Below, piece after piece: positions 31,470 to 41,185 of a stretch of 60,582 nucleotides of DNA (its first letter is position 1; every line of letters begins with the position of its first letter). Location: NCBI RefSeq assembly GCF_900111155.1, contig NZ_FOGG01000029.1, positions 1 to 60,582 on the forward strand, given 5' to 3'. The stretch comes from Pedobacter rhizosphaerae (lineage in GTDB: Bacteria; Bacteroidota; Bacteroidia; Sphingobacteriales; Sphingobacteriaceae). The position numbers were made by a program, and so were the translations under genes. Under the pieces are notes generated by a model. It searched no databases and was not told the DNA's origin. It saw nothing but the letters and a program-made list of their open reading frames with translations.

Positions 31470-34373
31470 ATGAAGAAACTTTTATCCCTAATCATCTTTT
31501 TATCAAGCTGCTATTCTTTATATGCACAGGATTTACTGGGAATTCCACAAATTGTAAATTATAATAACGAACAATATAACGGCGGGATTCAAAACTGGGA
31601 TGTTAAACAAGACCGCAGCGGAATTTTATATTTCGGTAACAACGAAGGTTTGTTAACCTTTAACGGACAGTACTGGAATCTCTATCGCCTTCCCAACTAT
31701 ACCTCCGTACGATCGGTTGGTATTGATTCTAAAAATAGAATATATGTGGGTGCGCAAGATGAGGTAGGATATTTTTTCCCCAATGCACAAGGGATACTCA
31801 AATATACTTCCCTGCTCCACCTTATTCCCGAAGGAATGCGAAAGCTTGCCGATATATGGGACATTGCTATCTTAAATGATGAAGTTTATTTCAGGTCTAA
31901 CAATGCCATTTTACACTATAAAGATGGGGCCATTAAGTACTACAAACCCAGTACTACCTGGCTCTATGTGGGGGTTGTGAATAATCAGGTTATATCGCAA
32001 GACAAGGATGCGGGACTATTGCTTCACGACAAAGAGCTTTGGAAACCCTTTTGCAATGCTCAGGAGATGAAAATATCATCTGTAACCGGAGTGCTCCCTT
32101 ACCATGGAGATACTATTTTAGTGACCACGCTTAAGAAAGGCTTGTTTCTGGTGACTAATGGCGTAATTAAGCCTTTCCAAACGAGTTTAGACCGGGTATT
32201 TTTTAACGACCGTATTTTCTTTGCCAGCCAAATCAATAACGGACATTACGCTATTGGAACAACTTCTGGTGGTGTTTATATTATGGATAAAAATGGAAAG
32301 CTGATTCAGAAATATAATTACAGGGAAGGACTTCAAAACAATAATGTTAGAGGAATATTGCTAGATCGAGATAAGAACATGTGGTTAGCACTTGATGATG
32401 GAATTTCTTATGTGGCCATTAACAGTGCCATTAAAAGAATCTTCCCCGACCGCACCAAGCAAACCACCAGCTATGCCTTTAGAAAGTTTGGTCAGCAAAT
32501 TTATATAGGTACCTCCAATGGCCTTTATACTTCAGGTTTGGAGCCTAATAAACGGGATTTAAGTTATTCTGCCACAAATTTTGCAGAGGTAAAAAATACC
32601 AGGGGCCAGGTTTGGGGGCTGGAGGAAATCAATAATCAATTATTGATGGCGCATGAAGATGGCACATCCACCATTGTGGGAAATGTAGCCAAACCACTAT
32701 ATGTGCTGCCGGGTACCTGGATGTTTCAACCACTTGAAAATGTTTATCCGGCCCAAAATATTTTAGCGGGCACTTACACGGGGCTTCAAAAGCTCAATTA
32801 TGTTAATGGCCGGTTTATTAACTCGGGGAGAGTAGAAGGCATTATTGAAACGTTAAGGTTTATTGTGGTAGATAACAATGAAAACATCTGGGCATCCCAT
32901 CCTTACCATGGCATTTATCGGATTGAACTTCAGCCCGATGGGAAACGCGTAAAGAGAACCACCCTATTTACCGACAAGGAAGGTTTGCCATCAAAATTAT
33001 ATAACTATGTATACCGCATTAAGAACCGCGTAGTGGTTGCTACGTCAACTGGCATTTTTGAGTACGATGCAGAGAAAAATAAATTTATTCGCTTTAAACT
33101 TTTGGGTAATGCTTTAAACGGTATTTCTATTCAATATTTAAAAGAAGATAATGAGGGAAATATCTGGTTTGTAAGCAATAAAAAAGTGGGCGTAATTGAT
33201 TTTTCTAAGGCTGGTGGAGGCAAGCCATTTAGTATTTTCTATCTTCCTGAGCTGGATGGCAAGGTTGTAGGTGGTTTTGAATCTGTATATGCGCTGGATA
33301 ATCAGAATATATTTATTGGCGCAAATAAGGGCGCTTACCACATCAATTACAATAAATACATTCAGAATATAACCAAGCCAAATGTGCTTTTGGGCACGGT
33401 AAAATTGCAGGATAGTATTGTTTTTGGCGGGTATTTCGTAGCAAAGGAGATAATTGCAACAAAACAAGATGAGAAACATATCCCTGAGTTCAGTTTTCAG
33501 TTTAACTCCACTCATTTCGAATTCTCTTCTACTTTATTTGAGCATGATAAAAATATCAGTTTCAGTTATCAATTGGTAGGCTTTGATGAGGATTGGTCTG
33601 CATGGGGCACTAAAAGTGAAAAAGACTATACTAACCTTCCGGCAGGGAAATACACTTTCAAAGTTAAATCCCGAATTGATGTTGGAAATGAATCTGATGT
33701 TGTAAGTTACGTTTTTGTAGTGCTACCGGCCTGGTACAATACCATTTGGATGCGTTTGGTTTATTTGGCCATTATCGTTTTGCTGGTTCGGTTAATTATC
33801 CGCTGGCAAAAGAAGAAATACAGGAAAGAACAGGAGCGGATGAGTTACCTGCATCAACTGGAACTGGATAGAAATGAGAAGGAGATTGTTCGTTTACAAA
33901 ATGAAAAGCTGGAGGCTGATGTAAATTACAAGAACAAAGAGCTTTCTACCATGAATATGCACCTGGTGCAACGGGGTAAGGTATTGGCGAAAATAAAGGA
34001 GGTGATTTCTACGGTAATTAAAAACCATGATATTACTGAAAGTTCGCCAAGCTTCAGGCATTTAATCCGTTTAATTAAAGATGTAGAGAAGAAGGATCAG
34101 GAGTTAGACCACCTCAGCATGCATTTCAATCAGGTAAACAAAGATTTCTTTAACAAGCTTAAAGACCTTTATCCAGACCTGAGTCAGAACGACCTTAAGT
34201 TCTGTGCTTATTTATCAATGAACCTCTCTTCAAAAGAGATGGCACAGCTGATGAATATTACCATTAAAGCGGTAGAAGTTGGCCGGTATCGCTTAAGGAA
34301 GAAGCTTCAGTTAAGGCCAGATGTTAATCTTTATGAATTTTTGATCGGTATATCCCGGCAAAAACCCATGTAA
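31470..34373 (+). CDS. Two-component-type propeller/Y_Y_Y sensor with LuxR HTH (967 aa)
   Basis: ATG 31470 begins the signal peptide MKKLLSLIIFLSSCYSLYAQ; an upstream GTG frame is rejected. Residues about 25-690 form periplasmic beta-propellers with regulator repeats (RGILLDRDKNMWLALDDGIS, EDNEGNIWFVSNKKVGV). A Y_Y_Y domain follows (SYQLVGFDEDWSAWG, NLPAGKYTFKVKS), then a membrane segment (about 770-795), a coiled coil, and a C-terminal LuxR-type HTH (LSSKEMAQLMNITIKAVEVGRYRLRKKL). It has no kinase or receiver domain. It probably senses a glycan and activates the susCD genes that start 258 bp downstream. Confidence 0.9.
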   Translation: MKKLLSLIIFLSSCYSLYAQDLLGIPQIVNYNNEQYNGGIQNWDVKQDRSGILYFGNNEGLLTFNGQYWNLYRLPNYTSVRSVGIDSKNRIYVGAQDEVGYFFPNAQGILKYTSLLHLIPEGMRKLADIWDIAILNDEVYFRSNNAILHYKDGAIKYYKPSTTWLYVGVVNNQVISQDKDAGLLLHDKELWKPFCNAQEMKISSVTGVLPYHGDTILVTTLKKGLFLVTNGVIKPFQTSLDRVFFNDRIFFASQINNGHYAIGTTSGGVYIMDKNGKLIQKYNYREGLQNNNVRGILLDRDKNMWLALDDGISYVAINSAIKRIFPDRTKQTTSYAFRKFGQQIYIGTSNGLYTSGLEPNKRDLSYSATNFAEVKNTRGQVWGLEEINNQLLMAHEDGTSTIVGNVAKPLYVLPGTWMFQPLENVYPAQNILAGTYTGLQKLNYVNGRFINSGRVEGIIETLRFIVVDNNENIWASHPYHGIYRIELQPDGKRVKRTTLFTDKEGLPSKLYNYVYRIKNRVVVATSTGIFEYDAEKNKFIRFKLLGNALNGISIQYLKEDNEGNIWFVSNKKVGVIDFSKAGGGKPFSIFYLPELDGKVVGGFESVYALDNQNIFIGANKGAYHINYNKYIQNITKPNVLLGTVKLQDSIVFGGYFVAKEIIATKQDEKHIPEFSFQFNSTHFEFSSTLFEHDKNISFSYQLVGFDEDWSAWGTKSEKDYTNLPAGKYTFKVKSRIDVGNESDVVSYVFVVLPAWYNTIWMRLVYLAIIVLLVRLIIRWQKKKYRKEQERMSYLHQLELDRNEKEIVRLQNEKLEADVNYKNKELSTMNMHLVQRGKVLAKIKEVISTVIKNHDITESSPSFRHLIRLIKDVEKKDQELDHLSMHFNQVNKDFFNKLKDLYPDLSQNDLKFCAYLSMNLSSKEMAQLMNITIKAVEVGRYRLRKKLQLRPDVNLYEFLIGISRQKPM

Positions 34374-34440
34374 ATCACTGTTTTTGTTACAAAGTGATTT
34401 TAAACATTGGTTATTTATAATCTGCTGTTAATCAGTTTTT

Positions 34441-34521
34441 TGTGTTGTTTGTGTAGGGGCTATGTAGGGCCTTGTAAAATCATTGTAGGTTAAAATACGG
34501 GTATTGTATGGTTTGTGTAGT
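34441..34521 (+). promoter_or_regulatory. Helically phased TGTAnn array upstream of susC
   Basis: TGT boxes start at 34441 (TGTGTT), 34452 (TGTAGG), 34463 (TGTAGG), 34473 (TGTAAA), 34484 (TGTAGG), 34505 (TGTATG) and 34516 (TGTAGT). The steps are 11, 11, 10, 11, 21 and 11 bp, so all boxes face the same side of the helix. The array lies between the LuxR-type sensor gene and susC and is the best candidate operator for that regulator. Confidence 0.6.
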
Positions 34522-34631
34522 GGTGGCAGATGCTGTAAAAGGTTCCTGCCTCCTATAGATTTGATTTAATGTTTTGGTCGAACTACAGACCACGCACTAA
34601 CTAACCAAGTATTAACCTAAAATTATTTTCT

Positions 34632-37600
34632 ATGAGCAGAAGATTTACGTTCGTATTCTTCATTTACTGTATCATGGCATTTCCGCTGGCGCTATTGGCG
34701 CAGGATATCACCGTTACAGGAAAAGTTACCGATGAGAAAGATGGAACACCACTTCCGGGTGTTACCATTAAACAAGAAAATGCTGCACGGGCGGTATCAA
34801 CCGATGCCAATGGCAGGTTTTCTATTCAAGTACCCAATGGCGCAAAACTTGTTTTTAGCCTGGTAGGGATGGCTCCAAAAACAGTCACAGTTACTTCGGC
34901 AAGCTTAAATGTGAGCTTATCAGCCGACACCAAAGACTTAAGCGAGGTTGTAGTAGTGGGGTATGGTACACAAAAGAAAAGTGTGGTTACCGGGTCTATC
35001 TCCAGCGTTAAAGCGAAAGACTTGGAAAGCATGCCCATCAACAGAGTAGAGCAAGCCCTTCAGGGCAGAACCTCTGGTTTAACTATCGCATCGGGCAATG
35101 GGCAGCCAGGTTCTTCCTCCACTGTACGGGTAAGGGGATATACCTCTTTTGCTTCTGGTGGCAACAATGATCCGCTTTGGGTAGTAGATGGGGTGATTGT
35201 GGATAATGGCGGAATAGGTTATTTAAACCAGGCAGATATCGAATCGATAGAAGTTTTAAAAGATGCAGCTTCGCAAGCCATTTATGGCGCAAGGGCAGCC
35301 AATGGTGTAATTATCATCACCACTAAAAAAGGTAAAGTAGGTAGCATAAATGTAAATTATAATGCCTTCTACGGTACATCAGCGCCAGCTAAAAGGTTAG
35401 ATTTATTAAATGCCACGCAATATGCCACCATCAGGAATGAATCGGCAGCCAACTCTGGCCTACCTCAGCCTTATGCAAACCCAACAGCACTAGGTGAAGG
35501 TACCAACTGGCAGGATCAGGTTTTCAATGACGATGCCCGCCGCCAAACGCATGAGTTCAGTATCAGTGGAGGGAATGAGAAATTTACCATTTACAGTTCC
35601 TTCGGTTACATCGACCAGGATGGTATAGTAGCCAGCCCAATTTCGAAGTGGAATAGGGCAAACGTGAGGATTAATACCACCTACAAACCAGCTAAATGGG
35701 TTACTATTGGTGAAAATGTAGGCTACAGCCATTCTGTAAACAGCAGTTTAGGCAATACCAATAGTGAGTTTGGCGGACCTTTAAGTTCTGCCATTAACCT
35801 TGATCCGATTACCCCTGTAGTAGAAACGGACCCTGCTTTAATAGCGAAATCTCCTTATACCATTGCCAATACCTTAAGAAACCCTGATGGTTTTCCTTAT
35901 GGTATTTCTCCGATTGTAGGCCAGGAAATGTCGAACCCAATGGCTTACATTCAAACCAGGTTGGGTAACTACAATTGGGATCATAATATTGTGGGGAACG
36001 TGTTTGCAGAAATAGAGCCCATTACCAATTTGAAATTTAGGTCTACTCTGGGTACTAAAGTGGCTTTTTACGGAGGAGATTCTTTTACTCCGCTTTTTTA
36101 TCTTAACTCTTCTTCTAAAAATGATAAAAAGTCTTTCTATCGCGAGATCAATACGGTATTAAATTACAATTGGGAAAATACCTTAAGCTATGCAAAAAAC
36201 TTTGGTAAACACCATGCCTTTATCATTTTGGGGCAAGGTTATTACATGGATAACAATACCAGAAGCATAAATACGACCTATCAGAATATCATTGCGAACA
36301 ACTTCTATGAGGCGAATTTGAACTATGATCCGGGAACGGCTAACAAACTTGTTGGTGGAAGTGATGGAACGTTGCATGTGGTAAACTCATTATTTACCCG
36401 TGTCACTTATGATTATGATGAAAAATATCTTTTTACGGGGATCATGAGACGTGATGGGTCATCCCGTTTTGGTACCAATAACCGTTTCGGCTATTTCCCA
36501 TCCTTCTCTTTAGGTTGGGTGCCATCAAAAGAGGGTTTCTGGAAAGAAAATAAAGTGGTTAACTTCTTAAAAATCCGTGGAGGTTATGGGGTGACGGGTA
36601 ATGATGCTTTGGGCGATTTCAGGTATGTTTCTTTGGTAAGCAGTGGGCGCAACTATACTTTCGGCACCACCGATCAAAGCATTATTGGCTGGAGCCCTGC
36701 GGCCTTATCTAACCCCGATTTAAAATGGGAAGAAACCCGTCAAACCAATATCGGCTTTGATGCCACCTTCTTTACCGATTTTACGCTATCTGCAGAATAC
36801 TACAAAAAGAAAACGGTGGGTGTATTGCAAACACCAGATATTCCATTGTATGTAGGTGCAGCGGGTGGCCCAACACAGAATGTTGGCGATATGGAAAATA
36901 CCGGCTTTGAGTTTGAATTGGGGTATCGCAAGAAAATAGGGGAATTAAATCTGGGCATTAACGGAAATATCTCATTCCTTAAAAATAAGGTAACCAAATT
37001 ATTGCCGGGTAAGGCATTTATTGAAGACAATGCGCAGAGTTTTCAAACCATGGGTAATTTCACCAGAACCGGTTTAGGCAGATCTTTCAACGAATATTAT
37101 GGTTACGATATGTTGGGGATTTTCCAAACTCAGGCAGAAGTTGATAGTTACGTAGGCCCGGGAGGAACAAAACTTCAGCCTAATGCGAAACCTGGAGATA
37201 TTAAATATGCAAACCTTAATGGAGATGATGCCATCAATTCATCAGACAGAACCTTTCTTGGCAGCCCTATACCCAAATATACTTATGGTGTAACCATTAA
37301 CCTGGCCTATAAAAACTGGGATTTAGTGGCCTTTGGTAATGGTGTGGGTGGCAACCAGATTTTTCAAGGTTTGCGCCGTTTAGATGTTACTTATGCCAAC
37401 TGGCAGACTAAAGTTTTAGACCGTTGGACACCTTCTAATCCTTCTACCACAATGCCGCGTATTGTAGAATCAGATCCTAACGGAAATTACATCAAGTTTT
37501 CTAAACTCTACCTGGAAAAAGGCGATTACTTCAGGTTAAAAACCTTGCAGGTGGGTTATACCTTTCCACAAATAATTTCGAAAAAAGTGGGCGCTCAAAA

Positions 37601-37751
37601 GGTACGGGTTTATTTGATGAGTGAAAATTTATGGACCATCACCGACTACACTGGCTATGATCCGGAAATAGGAGGAACGGTATTGGGCGTAGATAGGGGT
37701 GTTTATCCGCAAGCCCGTTCATTTATGGTTGGTTTAAATGTTGGATTTTAA
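34632..37751 (+). CDS. SusC/RagA-family TonB-linked outer-membrane transporter (1039 aa)
   Basis: A signal peptide (ends near LLAQD, residue 25) is followed by a carboxypeptidase-regulatory-like domain (ITVTGKVTDEKDGTPLPGVT, about 25-105). Next come the TonB-box region DLSEVVVVGYGTQKK (about 97-115), the plug with VRGYTSFASGG and DVIEVLKD-type motif ESIEVLKDAASQAIYG, and a large beta-barrel ending in F. This is the usual length for SusC proteins, which import glycan oligosaccharides through the outer membrane. It is 10 bp upstream of susD and forms one operon with it. Confidence 0.96.
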   Translation: MSRRFTFVFFIYCIMAFPLALLAQDITVTGKVTDEKDGTPLPGVTIKQENAARAVSTDANGRFSIQVPNGAKLVFSLVGMAPKTVTVTSASLNVSLSADTKDLSEVVVVGYGTQKKSVVTGSISSVKAKDLESMPINRVEQALQGRTSGLTIASGNGQPGSSSTVRVRGYTSFASGGNNDPLWVVDGVIVDNGGIGYLNQADIESIEVLKDAASQAIYGARAANGVIIITTKKGKVGSINVNYNAFYGTSAPAKRLDLLNATQYATIRNESAANSGLPQPYANPTALGEGTNWQDQVFNDDARRQTHEFSISGGNEKFTIYSSFGYIDQDGIVASPISKWNRANVRINTTYKPAKWVTIGENVGYSHSVNSSLGNTNSEFGGPLSSAINLDPITPVVETDPALIAKSPYTIANTLRNPDGFPYGISPIVGQEMSNPMAYIQTRLGNYNWDHNIVGNVFAEIEPITNLKFRSTLGTKVAFYGGDSFTPLFYLNSSSKNDKKSFYREINTVLNYNWENTLSYAKNFGKHHAFIILGQGYYMDNNTRSINTTYQNIIANNFYEANLNYDPGTANKLVGGSDGTLHVVNSLFTRVTYDYDEKYLFTGIMRRDGSSRFGTNNRFGYFPSFSLGWVPSKEGFWKENKVVNFLKIRGGYGVTGNDALGDFRYVSLVSSGRNYTFGTTDQSIIGWSPAALSNPDLKWEETRQTNIGFDATFFTDFTLSAEYYKKKTVGVLQTPDIPLYVGAAGGPTQNVGDMENTGFEFELGYRKKIGELNLGINGNISFLKNKVTKLLPGKAFIEDNAQSFQTMGNFTRTGLGRSFNEYYGYDMLGIFQTQAEVDSYVGPGGTKLQPNAKPGDIKYANLNGDDAINSSDRTFLGSPIPKYTYGVTINLAYKNWDLVAFGNGVGGNQIFQGLRRLDVTYANWQTKVLDRWTPSNPSTTMPRIVESDPNGNYIKFSKLYLEKGDYFRLKTLQVGYTFPQIISKKVGAQKVRVYLMSENLWTITDYTGYDPEIGGTVLGVDRGVYPQARSFMVGLNVGF

Positions 37752-37761
37752 TACTTGAACA

Positions 37762-39291
37762 ATGAAAAAGAACATTCTATATATTGTGGCTATTGCAGCT
37801 TCAACACAAATATTCACCTCTTGCAGAAAGCAGCTTGATGTGAACCCAAGGGAACGTATTCTGGAGACTGGTTACTATAAAACGCCGGCAGAAGCATTAA
37901 CTTCCCTCATATCTGTTTATGATATTTTGGGCAACCAATCTTCGGGTTATCTCACCAAGGTGAATATCCTCTCGGCAGGTTGCGACGACCACTTTGCAGG
38001 TGGAGATTCCCCTTCAGATATTGGCGATTTACAAACGATTAATAACTACACATTAACTTCTACTTCGGGCGCGGCAAGCCATTTGTGGAGTAAGGGCTTT
38101 ACGGGCGTATACCGGGCCAATGTGTTTCTGCAAAAGGTGGCCAATGCTGGTTTGGATGAGGCTACGAAAACCAGGTATATTGCCGAAGTAAAAGCTTTAA
38201 GGGCGATTTATTACTTTGATCTGGTTAAACTTTTTAAAAATGTTCCCTTGCTTACCGAAGTGGTAGAGCCAAGTGCCATGTATGATGTTCTGCAGGCTCC
38301 AGCCGATCAGGTTTATGCTTTAGTTATCAAAGACCTTACCGAGGCTATTCCGAATTTGCCACCAACTGTTCCTGCAAACACGCAGGGCGGAAGACTCACC
38401 CAGGGTGCCGCGCATGCCGTTTTAGGAAAGGTTTATATGTGGCAACAAAAATGGGCCGAGGCAGCCGCAGAATTTGCCTTGGTAAATGGACCCAGCCCAG
38501 GCGCAAGCCCATACGGCTATAAGCTACTAACCAATTATGCCGATCTGTGGAATGTAAAGAATAAATTCAACTCAGAGTCTATTCTGGAAATTGTATTCAA
38601 TACCACTTCAGATATGGGGTGGGGCACTGTAGGCAGTCGTGAAGGTAATGTAATGGGCATTTTGGTTGGTCCCCGTAACTATGTGCCATTAATTGCTGCA
38701 CAGGCACCCGATTATGTTTCGGGATGGAGCTTTATGCCTTTCACCAAAGATTTCTTTGATCAGATCCATTTTGATCCACGTAATAAAGCCACGGTAGCTA
38801 ATCTGGATAGTTTGGAAAAGGCAGGCATTGTAACTTATAAGCATGCCAACGCCAATACCGGATATTTTATTGAAAAATATGCAGGCCGTACTTCAACTAA
38901 GGCTGCAATTGGTCAGTTAGAATTAAATTTCGGGCAGGATATGTACGAAATCCGTTTGGCAGACACTTATTTGCTGGAAGCAGAGTCGCTGCTTAAAAGT
39001 GGTGCTGCGGTTGGTGCAGGGACAAAAGCTTACACCATGTTTAATGCAGTGCGGGCTCGCGTGGGCTTAAACCCACTGCCCGTAACCATGGATAACCTCA
39101 TGCGCGAGCGCCGTTTAGAACTTGCGGCAGAAGGGCACCGTTGGTTCGACTTGGTTCGTTGGGGCTTAGCACCAACTGTGCTGGCCGGAAAAGGCTTTAA
39201 AGCAGGGAAAAATGAGATTTTTCCTATTCCGGAAAGAGAACTGGCCAACTCTAAAATTGTGCAGAGTAAAGAATGGGGAGGTACTAAATAA
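37762..39291 (+). CDS. SusD/RagB-family glycan-binding lipoprotein (509 aa)
   Basis: The lipoprotein signal ends at FTSC (cysteine near residue 20). The helical TPR-like core has typical SusD blocks: RANVFLQKV, AEVKALRAIYYFDLVKLF, GGRLTQGAAHAVLGKVYMWQ and the C-terminal RRLELAAEGHRWFDLVRWG, ending in IFPIPERE-type sequence. SusD proteins sit as a lid on SusC and bind the oligosaccharide to be imported. The 10-bp spacing to susC shows co-transcription. A terminator follows at 39324-39356. Confidence 0.96.
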   Translation: MKKNILYIVAIAASTQIFTSCRKQLDVNPRERILETGYYKTPAEALTSLISVYDILGNQSSGYLTKVNILSAGCDDHFAGGDSPSDIGDLQTINNYTLTSTSGAASHLWSKGFTGVYRANVFLQKVANAGLDEATKTRYIAEVKALRAIYYFDLVKLFKNVPLLTEVVEPSAMYDVLQAPADQVYALVIKDLTEAIPNLPPTVPANTQGGRLTQGAAHAVLGKVYMWQQKWAEAAAEFALVNGPSPGASPYGYKLLTNYADLWNVKNKFNSESILEIVFNTTSDMGWGTVGSREGNVMGILVGPRNYVPLIAAQAPDYVSGWSFMPFTKDFFDQIHFDPRNKATVANLDSLEKAGIVTYKHANANTGYFIEKYAGRTSTKAAIGQLELNFGQDMYEIRLADTYLLEAESLLKSGAAVGAGTKAYTMFNAVRARVGLNPLPVTMDNLMRERRLELAAEGHRWFDLVRWGLAPTVLAGKGFKAGKNEIFPIPERELANSKIVQSKEWGGTK

Positions 39292-39323
39292 TCAGGCTCA
39301 TTATTGCTTAGTTATAATTGTTA

Positions 39324-39356
39324 GCAGGGAGAGATCAAACGCTCTTCCTGTTTTTT
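39324..39356 (+). terminator. Intrinsic terminator after the susCD pair
   Basis: CAGGGAGAG (39325-39333) pairs with CTCTTCCTG (39342-39350) and runs into TTTTTT. It lies between susD and the GH5 gene, so SusC/SusD may be made in excess over the enzyme through partial read-through. Confidence 0.85.
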
Positions 39357-39387
39357 ATGATTTCTACTTATAAAAATCACTTTCATT

Positions 39388-41166
39388 ATGTTTAATCATC
39401 GCCTCGATCAAAAAAAACAATCGGGTAAGGGCTTCGCTTTGCTCGTTCTACTCGTGTTATTTTTTCAAAATACTTTCTCACAAGGTTTTTTAAAAACATC
39501 CGGAACCAAAATAGTCAATGAGAAAGGTGAGAATGTGTTGTTAAGGGGCATAGGTTTAGGGGGCTGGATGCTCCAGGAGGGCTATATGCTCAAAATTAAT
39601 AAAGAATCACAGCAATATAGAATCCGCGAACGGATGGAGGAACTGGTAGGCCCTAAACAAACAGAAGCATTTTATGATGCCTGGCTGGCTAATTATACCC
39701 GAAAGATTGATGTAGACTCGATGAAAAGATGGGGCTTTAACTCTATCCGGCTGCCTATGCACTATAACCTCTATACACTTGCCGTAGATAAAGAGCCTGT
39801 TGAGGGCCAAAATACCTGGTTAGAAAAGGGATTCGCGCTAACAGACAGTTTACTGGCCTGGTGCAAAGCCAACCAAATGTATCTTATTTTAGATTTGCAC
39901 GCTGCTCCAGGAGGGCAGGGGAATGATGTTAACATTGCCGACCGCGATCCTTCCAAGCCTTATCTGTGGACCAGTGAAGCCAACCAGCAAAAAACAATTG
40001 CGCTTTGGAAAAAACTGGCCGAACGCTATAAAGATGAACCCTACATTGCCGCTTATGATATTTTAAATGAACCCAATTATGGTTTTCAAAATCCACAGGA
40101 AGACAAAAATGGCACTAAGGAGAAATTAAATGCCCCTTTAAGAAAACTCATGGTTGAAATTACGGAAGCCATTAGATCTGTTGACCAAAAACACATCATT
40201 ATCATTGAAGGTAATGGTTGGGGGAATAATTATAATGGTATTTTTCCTGTGTGGGATAAGAATATGGTGCTCAGTTATCATAAGTACTGGAATTATAATG
40301 ATCAGAGTGCTATTGCACACATCATTAAGGCCAGGGAAGAACAGCAGGTTCCCGTTTGGTTAGGCGAAACAGGAGAAAACTCGAATGTTTGGTTTACCGA
40401 TGCTATCCGTTTGCTTGAGAAGAACAATATAGGCTGGGCCTGGTGGCCCCTGAAAAAAATTGGCAACAACAATCCGATGGAAATCAGGTCTAATCCAAAT
40501 TATGACGCGCTGGTTAAGTACTTCAATACCGGAGGTACTAAACCCAAAGAAAGTAATGTGTACAATGGTTTAATGCAGTTGGCCAATGACACGAAACTAG
40601 AAAATACCATCATCCATAGAGATGTTATTGATGCGATGATCCGCCAACCCTTTAGTACTGAAACAAAACCCTTCAAAGTTCATTGGATACAGGATAAATC
40701 GGTTATTTATGCGGTAGATTATGATCTGGGTAGAAACGGTTGGGCATACTTTGATTTAGATACTGCCGACTACCATGTGTCTACCAATAAGCGTAGTGCG
40801 GGCAACCGAGGTCGCATTTACAGAAACGATGGCGTAGATATTCTTCGGGATTCAAGCCAGAAGGAAAAATTTTATGTCAGCCACATTGAAAAAGGAGAGT
40901 GGTTGCAATATATGGTTTCATCAAAAGCTAAGGCAAGTTACAGCTTAAGCATCAATGCTGCATCGGCGCTAACATCCTCCAAACTGTCGGTATTTGTAAA
41001 TGGAGTAGCCATTGCCAGGCAAATCGCTGTGCCCGCTACAGGCAGTTTAAAAAACTTTAAGTCTTTCCAGGTTGGAAAGCTGACTTTAAAAGCAGGCCAA
41101 AATGTTATTCGTGTAGTAACAGATACAGGAGGTTATAATTTTAGCTATATTCAATTTATCAAGTAA
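39388..41166 (+). CDS. GH5 glucanase with C-terminal carbohydrate-binding module (592 aa)
   Basis: A signal peptide (ends near NTFSQG, residue 32) precedes a GH5 barrel. Family blocks are RGIGLGGWMLQEGYM, FNSIRLPMHYNLY, LILDLHAAPGGQGNDV, the acid/base glutamate in YDILNEPNYG (about 228) and the nucleophile in VWLGETGEN (about 328). The HAAPG and GIGLGGW motifs fit the exo-beta-1,3-glucanase/licheninase branch. Residues about 465-592 form a CBM6/35-like beta-sandwich (IEKGEWLQYMV, KLTLKAGQNVIRVV, NFSYIQFIK). It probably degrades a beta-glucan taken up by the adjacent SusC/SusD. Confidence 0.9.
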   Translation: MFNHRLDQKKQSGKGFALLVLLVLFFQNTFSQGFLKTSGTKIVNEKGENVLLRGIGLGGWMLQEGYMLKINKESQQYRIRERMEELVGPKQTEAFYDAWLANYTRKIDVDSMKRWGFNSIRLPMHYNLYTLAVDKEPVEGQNTWLEKGFALTDSLLAWCKANQMYLILDLHAAPGGQGNDVNIADRDPSKPYLWTSEANQQKTIALWKKLAERYKDEPYIAAYDILNEPNYGFQNPQEDKNGTKEKLNAPLRKLMVEITEAIRSVDQKHIIIIEGNGWGNNYNGIFPVWDKNMVLSYHKYWNYNDQSAIAHIIKAREEQQVPVWLGETGENSNVWFTDAIRLLEKNNIGWAWWPLKKIGNNNPMEIRSNPNYDALVKYFNTGGTKPKESNVYNGLMQLANDTKLENTIIHRDVIDAMIRQPFSTETKPFKVHWIQDKSVIYAVDYDLGRNGWAYFDLDTADYHVSTNKRSAGNRGRIYRNDGVDILRDSSQKEKFYVSHIEKGEWLQYMVSSKAKASYSLSINAASALTSSKLSVFVNGVAIARQIAVPATGSLKNFKSFQVGKLTLKAGQNVIRVVTDTGGYNFSYIQFIK

Positions 41167-41185
41167 ACTAACCAGGTATCCCATT

